DNA from: Candidatus Nanohaloarchaea archaeon
GTDB lineage: Archaea; EX4484-52; GLR71
Reading direction: 5' to 3'
Assembly (NCBI GenBank): GCA_013138765.1
Contig: WTCB01000028.1
Coordinates: 1-34,764 of the forward strand
Length of the DNA: 34,764 nt
The position numbers were made by a program, and so were the translations under genes. Position 1 is the first letter of the stretch, and each line of letters opens with the position of its first letter. The notes below the pieces were generated by a model. It searched no databases and had not been told where the DNA came from. It saw only the letters and a program-made list of their open reading frames with translations. This document shows, in pieces, positions 23,788-31,025 of the stretch.

Positions 23788-24909
23788 TCAGATTCTAAAA
23801 TCATCATATATCTCAAGACTTTTAGAACTGATGCCTGGTATACTTTCATCAATCATCTGATAGAACAGCTTATTATCGATACAAAAAGAACCATTGACAA
23901 CATAATCAATAGACGCAATCTCTAAAACATTTGTCACAATACGCCGTATATCGCGGCCACTGTACTTTAAGCCACCAAGTTCTTTATCACACATATAATG
24001 CGCAATATCTGCCACCACAAGATCGGGCATATGCCCTTCAATCTGCTTATTGATCTCAAGATCAAATATGAACTCTTTCTCTTTTTTGTCAGGTGGTCCG
24101 ACATAGAGCATTGAATTGAATCTACTCAAGAGCGCACTATCTATCAGATCAGGACGATTGGTCGCAGCAATAAGGTTTATATCAGCCTTATCAATGCCAT
24201 CAATCTGCGTAAGCAATGTTGAAAGAGTCCGATTAGAGACCGGATCATTACTGTCCCGAGTCATGGAGAGCGCATCAATCTCATCAATGAAAAGCACATT
24301 ATTCTTGTTTTCCTTGACTTTTGAAAATATCTGAGACAGGTTTCTGCTCGTCTCGCCATAATATTTAGAGAGAATGTTTGATGCATCTATATAATACACA
24401 TCACCATCTGGTATCTCATTTGATAATGCCCCGATAAAAAATGTCTTGCCGCAACCGGGAGGACCATACATAAGGATAGTATTTGGAGCATTGATCTTAA
24501 AGGGCATATCACACACCATAGGATATATCATATGCACCTTAAATTTCTCCTTGATATAATCATAGCCGATTATATCATCAAACTTATGGTTTGATTTGAC
24601 AATCGACTCATTTGGCCAATCATCATCAGACATCTCCACATCTGAAACAGACCCTGAAGAACCTGAATCTGCCCCATGACCTGAATTAGCGATCATATTA
24701 AGCGCAAAATCCCATGACTCTTTCTGAAGTTCCTTATATTGAGCATATCCAGCATACCTTACATTGACATTATCTTCAAGCATGGCCCTGACAAAATAAT
24801 CTTTTGCAAGATACATAAATTTAAGGGAATGCAATGGCTCTGTGCTCCGCAGATCTTTACTTTTTAAAAGATAAGCGTTTCCTTTGTCAATAAACAGCTG
24901 TTCAAGCAC
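23788..24909 (-). CDS. Vps4/CdvC-like AAA ATPase
   Basis: A 373-residue single-AAA ATPase. Residues ~1-75 are helical and MIT-like (LAKDYFVRAMLEDNVNVRYAGYAQYKELQKESWDFAL), followed by an acidic Ser/Gly linker (~76-105). The AAA core has Walker A GPPGCGKT (~149-156), aromatic pore loop SKYYGETSRN, Walker B LFIDEIDAL, sensor 1 AATNRPDLID and arginine finger in ALLSRFN. A C-terminal helical region includes GGLKYSGRDIRRIV. This fits the ATPase that recycles ESCRT-III polymers, although a CDC48/proteasome-type ATPase is an alternative. The start is GTG, after TGTGATG, 12 bp past the stop of the ESCRT-III-like gene. Confidence 0.75.
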   Translation of the reverse strand: MLEQLFIDKGNAYLLKSKDLRSTEPLHSLKFMYLAKDYFVRAMLEDNVNVRYAGYAQYKELQKESWDFALNMIANSGHGADSGSSGSVSDVEMSDDDWPNESIVKSNHKFDDIIGYDYIKEKFKVHMIYPMVCDMPFKINAPNTILMYGPPGCGKTFFIGALSNEIPDGDVYYIDASNILSKYYGETSRNLSQIFSKVKENKNNVLFIDEIDALSMTRDSNDPVSNRTLSTLLTQIDGIDKADINLIAATNRPDLIDSALLSRFNSMLYVGPPDKKEKEFIFDLEINKQIEGHMPDLVVADIAHYMCDKELGGLKYSGRDIRRIVTNVLEIASIDYVVNGSFCIDNKLFYQMIDESIPGISSKSLEIYDDFRI

Positions 24910-24921
24910 AGAGCATCACAT

Positions 24922-25605
24922 CTATTGGGTGGGTTCTTCAATGGGGATAACATTGACAAGACTGTAAGCATCCTGTATCTCCTGGCTGTATCCTTCAGGA
25001 TTCTTTGATATGTCAGAAAGAATACGGTCAACATCTTCATCATATATATCAAAGTCACCAATCTCCGCCTGAGCATCAAGCATGTTCTCTTTTGACATCA
25101 TATATCCTTTAAGCTGTATCGGCTCAGAGATATCATTGCCGCCCACACGCTGCTTTATCCTTTCAAAACCGGATATGACCTCGCTCAAATTAACATTCTT
25201 AATCTCAGGATTAAGGCAATTCAATGCTTTCTTATAGAGAAGGTCCTTGCGCATGACATCCACATCAATCACAAGAGGAATATACTCAAAAACTCTCTGT
25301 TTATATATCTCTTTTTCTTTAGATAACATATTTTCCTGCATCTCAAGCTTCTGCATCGATGCAATATACGACTTAGCCCGATCATCTTTACCTTCACCCA
25401 TAAGTCTCCTTACCTGAAGAAAAAGTTCCTGTTTTTCAACCACGATCTTATTTATTGCAGAATCACATACTGATGAAATCCGAGATGCATTTTTCTGCTC
25501 CATCTTGATGACCTGCATATATTTATCAAGTTCATTCACCATCTCATCAAGACTTGGTTCTGGTTCCTGCTCATTTTTTCCCATAAATCTATCAATTATA
25601 TTCAT
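24922..25605 (-). CDS. ESCRT-III/Snf7 (CdvB)-like coiled-coil protein
   Basis: A 227-residue, almost all-helical protein. The N-terminus (MNIIDRFMGK) could be an amphipathic membrane anchor. Residues ~18-110 form a long helical hairpin with a glycine turn (EKQELFLQVRRLMGEGKDDRAKSYIASMQKLEMQENML), the pattern of the Snf7 alpha1-alpha2 hairpin. The C-terminal third is acidic (GDFDIYDEDVDRILSDI), as in the autoinhibitory tail, and ends IPIEEPTQ, a possible MIT-interacting segment. The next gene is the Vps4-like ATPase. I propose an ESCRT-III-like filament protein. The case rests on length, helical pattern and neighbour, not on a confirmed profile match. Confidence 0.6.
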   Translation of the reverse strand: MNIIDRFMGKNEQEPEPSLDEMVNELDKYMQVIKMEQKNASRISSVCDSAINKIVVEKQELFLQVRRLMGEGKDDRAKSYIASMQKLEMQENMLSKEKEIYKQRVFEYIPLVIDVDVMRKDLLYKKALNCLNPEIKNVNLSEVISGFERIKQRVGGNDISEPIQLKGYMMSKENMLDAQAEIGDFDIYDEDVDRILSDISKNPEGYSQEIQDAYSLVNVIPIEEPTQ

Positions 25606-25626
25606 ATCTCATCACCCGTCTCTAAT

Positions 25627-26361
25627 TCAATAAGATGGCACATAATCCAACTCTTTCCAAAATTGTGCATTCTCAATAAGTTTATCATGTGCATCCATAC
25701 CGCGCTCTTCAGCAATTGTATACTTCTCAGCCATCTGCGCAACATTTTCAAGGGATCTGTTAACTTTGCAAAGATAGGACGCAACTATATTTTTCCGGAC
25801 CGCATACTGTTCCATATCCAAAAGTTGTGACTCATACGAATCAATAAGCTTTTTCTCACGATCATCAAGAAAATGATATGCAGAAGGACAATTATCCAGA
25901 ACTGAATCCCCCATGATTTCAGCAGGATCAGATTTGCGAGATCCAAATTTAAACATATTTTTGATTGAACTGAAAATGTTTCCTTTTTTCGTACCCTCAT
26001 CATCCGAAAACAAATTTCCAATTGCATCAGATGACCCATATTGCTTCCCAGAAGAGACATCGAAAGAGACACAGTTCAAAAACTGCTCAATCTGCGACTT
26101 ATCCTTTGCACCCACCACGAGAAGCTGTGTCTTCGAATTATAAGACACCTCAATCTCATTTATCCCTAACGGATCAAAAAACGTATACTCTTTCTTATCC
26201 ATGCCTGAAGTATTTACATCACGGCTGCAACCCCCATCATTAACCCTTAAATGTCTTGAGAACCGAGAGATGGCAGCATCAAATGCATCATTATCAATCC
26301 TGTCTGTATAGACATCCAGATCACCATACTTACAGTATCCGACAGTTTTTACGCGTAACAT
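25627..26361 (-). CDS. Unrecognised third component of the ESCRT-like operon
   Basis: First gene of the three-gene operon, 244 residues, 21 bp before the ESCRT-III-like start. I do not recognise it. Residues ~1-100 are alpha/beta (YGDLDVYTDRIDNDAFDAAISRF, INEIEVSYNSKTQLLVVGAKDKSQIEQFL). Around 125-145 there is a basic amphipathic stretch (GNIFSSIKNMFKFGSRK), and the last ~90 residues are helical. The position suggests an adaptor or recruiter, analogous to CdvA in Sulfolobales, but I see no homology. The leaderless promoter has a TATA-like CATTTATATGC about 30 bp upstream and the shared inverted repeat 78 bp upstream. Confidence 0.7.
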   Translation of the reverse strand: MLRVKTVGYCKYGDLDVYTDRIDNDAFDAAISRFSRHLRVNDGGCSRDVNTSGMDKKEYTFFDPLGINEIEVSYNSKTQLLVVGAKDKSQIEQFLNCVSFDVSSGKQYGSSDAIGNLFSDDEGTKKGNIFSSIKNMFKFGSRKSDPAEIMGDSVLDNCPSAYHFLDDREKKLIDSYESQLLDMEQYAVRKNIVASYLCKVNRSLENVAQMAEKYTIAEERGMDAHDKLIENAQFWKELDYVPSY

Positions 26362-26384
26362 AAATACTTATTGAATTTACACCC

Positions 26385-26396
26385 AGCATATAAATG
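26385..26396 (-). promoter_or_regulatory. TATA box of the ESCRT-like operon
   Basis: CATTTATATGC on the minus strand lies about 25-34 bp before the ATG at 26361, and no clear Shine-Dalgarno precedes that start. This fits a leaderless promoter, like that of the TrmB gene at 7797. Confidence 0.5.
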
Positions 26397-26429
26397 CCCG
26401 ACCAGCAACAGAGGTGTATCTACAGAAAA

Positions 26430-26448
26430 TAACCACCGACAGTGGTTA
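26430..26448. promoter_or_regulatory. Inverted repeat upstream of ESCRT-like operon (copy 2 of shared motif)
   Basis: TAACCAC-CGACA-GTGGTTA has perfect 7-bp arms, centred at 26439, exactly 78 bp before the ATG at 26361. With its flank (AAAATAACCAC) it matches the site upstream of the TrmB-like gene at 7711-7727 in 11 consecutive bases plus A.AGTGGT. It lies ~40 bp upstream of the TATA box. It could also act as a 3' hairpin for the Mbh-type operon ending at 26484. Confidence 0.55.
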
Positions 26449-26483
26449 CTGATAAAAAGGATAAAAAACGATAAAAAGAAAAC

Positions 26484-26801
26484 TTATCCGAACAGAAAAA
26501 GATAACAAGACACGAAAACCACACCAAAGAGCATCCAGATAAGATAAGTAGATAAGTCATCCTTATGCAATTTTTTTATTGCACCCATACGAAACACAGA
26601 AACTATAGTCTTATAGAACGAGGGAGATGGCACAATCTCTAGATCAGGACTGACAGACAACCCACAAGCATAAGGTTTCTTAGACGCTGAAGACACTACT
26701 GAATCAGTCTTTGCAAACCGATAAAATACATAAGTCAACACAACGGATAAAACTGAAACTGCAACCCAATCATCAACCAATAAATTTAATATTGTAATCA
26801 T
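26484..26801 (-). CDS. MbhI-like linker subunit
   Basis: A 105-residue protein with a transmembrane helix at each end (DWVAVSVLSVVLTYVFYRFA and TYLIWMLFGVVFVSCYLFLFG). The middle has a KKPYACGLS motif that resembles the PY-CG segment of the small membrane subunits that join antiporter modules to hydrogenase-type modules. It is the last gene of a nine-gene cluster whose order matches MbhA-I of membrane-bound hydrogenase. No MbhJ-N genes follow, and the next genes are the ESCRT-like operon. Assignment rests on position and this motif. Confidence 0.6.
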   Translation of the reverse strand: MITILNLLVDDWVAVSVLSVVLTYVFYRFAKTDSVVSSASKKPYACGLSVSPDLEIVPSPSFYKTIVSVFRMGAIKKLHKDDLSTYLIWMLFGVVFVSCYLFLFG

Positions 26802-26815
26802 AAAAACACCATATC

Positions 26816-28264
26816 TTAAATCAGGCCAAGCACAGTCTTGATATAAAGTTCCCTATCAAGACCAGACCCGGCAATAATCTCCATCAATCCAGTAAAGTAT
26901 CCCTGAAAAATCCCAAGCACCACACAAAATACTGCAATTGTGACCATAATAATTTTAAGATCATAATCAATATTGACAACACCCGAATCTTTCCTGTTTG
27001 AAAAAAATATCATATTAAGCATCTTAGACGAATAAGCCAAAGTCAATACAGACACAAGCATTGCAATAAGTGTAGCAATAGGAAACACTTGAATGCCCGC
27101 CTGATATATCAAAAGCTTGCTCGAAAAACCATTAAATAAAGGAAGACCGGCCAATGCCGAAACAGCAACTAAGGCCGACCCGAAAAGTACAGGATTGCCA
27201 ACACCGAGCCCCCCCATCTTATCAAGATCACTCGTCCCGAAATGTTTTATCACGACATATGCAACAATAAAAAGAATAATATCTATCAAGACAAGATTTA
27301 TCATATGATACACAAAACCAGCATAACTTAAAAGACCAAAAGCTAAAAGGACATAACCCGTCTGTGATATCGCAGAATATGCAAGCAACTTCTTAAGGTT
27401 AGTCGTCTGCAGTGCCAAAACTGCACCGAGAACCATAGTCACAAAAGATAAGGCAATCAACATACCAGATAGATTAAGATTGCCGACAGTGACGACAAGC
27501 CTAAAAATTGCATAAAGCCCAATGATAGTGCCAGACGCTGTAAACATCAACCCTAAAGAAAGTGGTGTATCCCTTATGACCGATGGTTTCCATGCATGAA
27601 ATGGCGCAATGGCCGCCTTAAACATAAATCCTGAAATAAGAAGTCCAAAACCCAAAATAGTTGCAGTAGTTGACGACAATGCCATCTTACTTGCAATATC
27701 TGCCATGTTCAAAGTACCTAAAGACCCATAGACAAAAACAATGCCTAAAAGTATAAGTGACGTGCTGAAACTGCCCATGATAAGATATTTAATAGATGAC
27801 AAGACTGCTTTCTTCCGACCCGTATAAGACACAAGAGCATAAGATGCAATGCTGAATATCTCAAAAAATACAAAAAGATTAAATATGTCTCCAGTCATTG
27901 CCGCCCCAAAAAGCCCAAGCAAAAAAAGCATAAAGAGCGCATAGAACTCTCTTTTATCGTCACGTATCTCAGTCCTGCTTATGGCAAGAGCTGAAACTGC
28001 AACGAAAATTAAAAGAAGACACACAACATAATTTAAAAGATCAACTGAAAAAGTAATGCCTAACGGTGGCTTCCACCCCAGCTGATAATATACCATGATC
28101 TTATCAGAAACAATTTTAGAAAAATCAAGCAAAATAAATATTGCGCTCAAGACAACCCCACCTAAAGCAAAAGATAGATGATAATGTTTATGCCTACCGC
28201 TAGTGATAGTTATAAAAAATACAGCCGCAAGCAAAACAGGTACAATCATATTAAAATATGTCAT
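26816..28264 (-). CDS. mnhD: Mrp/Mbh antiporter subunit D (MrpD/MbhH)
   Basis: A 482-residue, ~14-helix proton-translocating subunit of the NuoN/MrpD family. The conserved glutamate is in NLFVFFEIFSIASYALV, the lysine region in GFMFKAAIAPFHAWKPSVIRDTP, and the second lysine/histidine half in LAYSAISQTGYVLLAFGLL. Such proteins exchange H+ and Na+ or pump protons as part of multisubunit complexes. It is the only large antiporter subunit here: no full MrpA is seen, only its C-terminal modules as separate small genes. Confidence 0.92.
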   Translation of the reverse strand: MTYFNMIVPVLLAAVFFITITSGRHKHYHLSFALGGVVLSAIFILLDFSKIVSDKIMVYYQLGWKPPLGITFSVDLLNYVVCLLLIFVAVSALAISRTEIRDDKREFYALFMLFLLGLFGAAMTGDIFNLFVFFEIFSIASYALVSYTGRKKAVLSSIKYLIMGSFSTSLILLGIVFVYGSLGTLNMADIASKMALSSTTATILGFGLLISGFMFKAAIAPFHAWKPSVIRDTPLSLGLMFTASGTIIGLYAIFRLVVTVGNLNLSGMLIALSFVTMVLGAVLALQTTNLKKLLAYSAISQTGYVLLAFGLLSYAGFVYHMINLVLIDIILFIVAYVVIKHFGTSDLDKMGGLGVGNPVLFGSALVAVSALAGLPLFNGFSSKLLIYQAGIQVFPIATLIAMLVSVLTLAYSSKMLNMIFFSNRKDSGVVNIDYDLKIIMVTIAVFCVVLGIFQGYFTGLMEIIAGSGLDRELYIKTVLGLI

Positions 28265-28362
28265 TTTAAAACACTTCTTAACTTCTTAAAAAAATCCAAT
28301 ATACATATAGATTTTATCCGACCCTGTTAATATAATTTTCAATAATACACACCTGACCGGAT

Positions 28363-28692
28363 TCAGGACGCTTCCAATGTCCCTATCATTTTATGATTCT
28401 TGATTATAAGCGCAAGTGCCAGTGCAGTAATTGAAAGTTCAATGACAATGGAAGTCAATACAAGAGCCTGTGGCAGTGGATCGACAGCAGTTGTTGAAAA
28501 ATATGAAAGCCCCATATTCTCTAAAAGTATAGGCGCAATACCCCCGAAACGATAACCAAGAGATATCAGCAAAAGATGTATGCCTGTCGTAAAAATACTA
28601 AGACCAATGACTTTTTTGATAAGATTTTCTTTAATTGCAATAGCATAGACTCCTATAATCACAAAAATAAGTGAAAAAACATAAGTTATCAT
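28363..28692 (-). CDS. mnhC: Antiporter subunit C (MrpC/MbhG, NuoK-like)
   Basis: A 109-residue three-helix NuoK-like subunit. Family marks are GLSIFTTGIHLLLISLGYR and the diagnostic DPLPQALVLTSIVIELSITALALALI. It overlaps the upstream subunit B gene by 4 bp. A 98-bp gap separates it from the D subunit, in contrast to the overlapping genes upstream. Confidence 0.92.
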   Translation of the reverse strand: MITYVFSLIFVIIGVYAIAIKENLIKKVIGLSIFTTGIHLLLISLGYRFGGIAPILLENMGLSYFSTTAVDPLPQALVLTSIVIELSITALALALIIKNHKMIGTLEAS

Positions 28693-29108
28693 TTTTTCCA
28701 GGCCTCCTTCTCAATTGAATATATGATAAGTACAATAGCTGAAGAGACCATAAAAGTCCCGGCCACGTTCATTATGATTGTAAATCCACCACTCCACAGA
28801 TTGAACAATGTCTGGCTTTCAATAAGCACGGCCCTAAAAGAATAACCCATCTTCCCGATTATGAGGATCATGAAAAACCCGGCAACACTCTTTAGATCAA
28901 TAAGCTCATGCACTGTCAATTTATGTTCTACATCCTGCTCATCAAAAGCTATGACTAAAAGTGCAAATGCAGACCCGATGATCGCCCCTGCAGCAAACCC
29001 GCCACCAGGAGTCAGATGCCCATGAAGAGCAATATAAAACCCATATAAGACCATGAAAGGAAAAACAATCTTTGTAACCTGCTTAACAATCAAATCCATA
29101 CCGATCAC
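28689..29108 (-). CDS. mnhB: Antiporter subunit B (MrpB/MbhF)
   Basis: A 139-residue, four-helix MnhB-domain protein with the signature GHLTPGGGFAAGAIIGSAFALL. The end (VAGTFMVSSAIVLIIYSI) is a transmembrane helix. It overlaps both neighbours by 4 bp. Confidence 0.92.
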   Translation of the reverse strand: MIGMDLIVKQVTKIVFPFMVLYGFYIALHGHLTPGGGFAAGAIIGSAFALLVIAFDEQDVEHKLTVHELIDLKSVAGFFMILIIGKMGYSFRAVLIESQTLFNLWSGGFTIIMNVAGTFMVSSAIVLIIYSIEKEAWKK

Positions 29109-29431
29109 ACCTTAACCTTAACCTTTTTCTTTTTTTTAGGGACCATCCTCCGTGTAGCGAGAGCAACACCTAAAGCCGCGGTAAAAAACACAATCTCTTC
29201 ACCCATAGTATCAAAACCACGAAGGTCCCATACAATAGAATTGACAATGTTTGTAGACCCGGTAAGATTTGAACCTTCAAGAAGATACTGCTCAGAAACA
29301 CTGCCCTTTTCAATCACGCCAAACACATGAAGCCCTGAAACACTATAGAATAATACAGAAGCAAAAACAGCAAGCAAGCCAATCACAATTACTTTTTGAT
29401 CTTTAAAAGAATTATGTTGAACCGCTTTCAT
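29105..29431 (-). CDS. MbhE-like subunit (MrpA C-terminal module, second part)
   Basis: A 108-residue protein with the motif VNSIVWDLRGFDTMGEEIVFFTAALGVALA, which is the conserved I-V-DFRGFDTLGE segment of the MrpA/MrpB C-terminal region. There are two membrane helices and a very basic tail (KKKKKVKVKV). In Mbh-type clusters the C-terminal parts of MrpA are encoded as separate genes, as here. Confidence 0.82.
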   Translation of the reverse strand: MKAVQHNSFKDQKVIVIGLLAVFASVLFYSVSGLHVFGVIEKGSVSEQYLLEGSNLTGSTNIVNSIVWDLRGFDTMGEEIVFFTAALGVALATRRMVPKKKKKVKVKV

Positions 29432-29667
29432 CTCTCAAACCTCTCCGTCTTGTGTATAGTTATAAGAAACAAAAATGTAATAAGCCCCGCACATACCGCC
29501 GCCTGGGTAAGAGCAATGTCCGGAGCAGAAAGCAAGAAAAATATTGCAGCGACCACAAGACCAAGACCTGCAAGGACCAAGACAGAATGCACCAGATCTT
29601 TAAGCTCTACTGCTATGATTGCCAAGATTATACCCAAGAAAAGCAATATCTCAATTAACATGATCAC
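29428..29667 (-). CDS. MbhD-like subunit (DUF4040, MrpA C-terminal module)
   Basis: A 79-residue, three-helix protein with the DUF4040 motif SAPDIALTQAAVCAGLITFLFLITIHKT. In Mrp systems this segment is part of the large MrpA; in Mbh clusters it is an independent gene. It overlaps its neighbours on both sides by 4 bp. Confidence 0.85.
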   Translation of the reverse strand: MIMLIEILLFLGIILAIIAVELKDLVHSVLVLAGLGLVVAAIFFLLSAPDIALTQAAVCAGLITFLFLITIHKTERFER

Positions 29668-29990
29668 ACCTTATCCTTTACAGCCTTGCGCCCCAAGTCA
29701 TCCTTAGAAAGATTGTCAGGTTCAATGCCCATCCTGTGTGCTGCATTGACGATTGCATGACTGCTTACTGGATTTGTCAGCGCAAAAAATATTATGATGA
29801 GCATGATCTTTACTGAATATACAGTCCCTAAATTTTCAATCGCAAGAGCGACCAGAGCAAGAATGACTCCACCAACGCTGATCATCGTAGCTGCATGTAT
29901 TCGTGTATAACAATCTTTAAATCTAAAAAGACCGAGTGCACCGATCAATGCAGATATTGATGCTATGTAAAGCAATACCTCAGACATCAT
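29664..29990 (-). CDS. mnhG: Antiporter subunit G (MrpG/MbhC)
   Basis: A 108-residue three-helix protein with the diagnostic ALGLFRFKDCYTRIHAATMISVGGVIL. Subunit G accompanies E and F in every Mrp-type antiporter. ATGA overlaps link it to both neighbours. Confidence 0.93.
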   Translation of the reverse strand: MMSEVLLYIASISALIGALGLFRFKDCYTRIHAATMISVGGVILALVALAIENLGTVYSVKIMLIIIFFALTNPVSSHAIVNAAHRMGIEPDNLSKDDLGRKAVKDKV

Positions 29991-30241
29991 CTGCCACGAC
30001 CCCCTTTAATCCATTTTGAGACCGCAACAGTCCCAATAAAAAGAAGCAATGAAAAGGTGATTGCAATATCAAGATACATAGGCATCGAATTTTCGATAGC
30101 CAAAAACACAAAAAATAGTATCATGATCTGCCCCAATACATCAAGCGCAATCATACGGTCTGCAAAGGTAGGCCCGATAAGAAACCGGACAATTACTAAA
30201 ACTGCAGAAGCGAATATAATATACCATGCAAGAATCATCAA
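29987..30241 (-). CDS. mnhF: Antiporter subunit F (MrpF/MbhB)
   Basis: An 84-residue three-helix protein with the family motif FLIGPTFADRMIALDVLGQIMILFFVFLA. It overlaps subunit E by 4 bp and subunit G by 4 bp, indicating translational coupling. Confidence 0.93.
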   Translation of the reverse strand: MMILAWYIIFASAVLVIVRFLIGPTFADRMIALDVLGQIMILFFVFLAIENSMPMYLDIAITFSLLLFIGTVAVSKWIKGGRGR

Positions 30242-30723
30242 TCAAACACCCTCAACCCATATTTTGTAAACAGAGCATCAATCTTATCATTTTTCTCATA
30301 ATTAAGGCAATGGACATAAAGACTTTTGCCGATTGAGACCGAAACAGTCCCAGGAGTAAATGTTATTGAATTTGCAAGAAGGACACGACCCAGATCAGAA
30401 TTGAATCTATGAGATACCTTGACGATTGCAGGATGCACCCGACCAGTAATGATGGCCCGCGCAACCGACAGATGTGACTGTATCTCAACGATCACAAGAA
30501 CAACTAGATACACAAAAAAATTAATTGCCTTAAAAGGATTAAATATATAATTTACAATCTTAAACTCAGTATATTTATGGACAAATACAGAGACTATAAG
30601 AGAGACAACAAAACCAATTACAAGCTCCTGAACATCAAGACTGTAAGTAAAGAGGATCCATGCAATATAAAGAACGATGAATGTACCTATCTGCCTTAAA
30701 GATTGCTTCAAAAAACTGCTCAT
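30238..30723 (-). CDS. mnhE: Antiporter subunit E (MrpE/MbhA)
   Basis: A 161-residue protein with two or three N-terminal membrane helices and a soluble C-terminal part containing the diagnostic LANSITFTPGTVSVSIGKSLYVHCLN. It is the first gene of the nine-gene antiporter module, transcribed from the left of the candidate ncRNA. Confidence 0.93.
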   Translation of the reverse strand: MSSFLKQSLRQIGTFIVLYIAWILFTYSLDVQELVIGFVVSLIVSVFVHKYTEFKIVNYIFNPFKAINFFVYLVVLVIVEIQSHLSVARAIITGRVHPAIVKVSHRFNSDLGRVLLANSITFTPGTVSVSIGKSLYVHCLNYEKNDKIDALFTKYGLRVFD

Positions 30724-31025
30724 ATATAATTAATGTACTGGCTTGATACATAAAGATATCTATTTATTGACAATCAAAATAATAAGAATTAATATAAAAA
30801 ATAAAAAAACACCATTAGCTCAAAACTAACATAGTGCTTTTCCCTCTGTCCAAACCACAGAAACACCTGACCTAAACCAGATAACGCAAAATAATCTCAC
30901 AAGGCAAAAAAGCCTCTAACTAACACTCGTATTAAAGAGTATATATGTATTTATGTTGTATAAGATATAGTTAAAAAAATATTGATGCAATCAAAAAAAA
31001 TATAAAAATATAAACTGAAACAGAA
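30724..31025. other. 302-bp gap with candidate ncRNA
   Basis: The gap between mnhE and the proline-rich gene contains no ORF I would defend. Its middle is less AT-rich than the flanks and holds the candidate RNA described separately. The right end (30945-31025) is AT-rich and probably carries the promoter for that RNA. Confidence 0.5.
30805..30915 (-). ncRNA. Candidate small RNA with terminator hairpin
   Basis: On the minus strand a TATA-like CATATATACTC (about 30939-30949) would start transcription near 30915. The resulting ~110-nt sequence contains GGC-TTTTTT-GCC, TCTGT-GGTTTGG-ACAGA and finally TTAG-TTTTGAG-CTAA (30815-30829), followed by a long T-tract (30797-30810). TATA, several hairpins and T-tract in the right order suggest an independent RNA gene. 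No known family recognised. It could also be a leader or 5' region of the antiporter transcript, which starts only ~80 bp further. Confidence 0.4.

Noticed and set aside
24864-25079. 71-aa ORF overlapping the ATPase/ESCRT-III junction
   Set aside because: Out-of-frame shadow without signals; the two flanking genes are contiguous.
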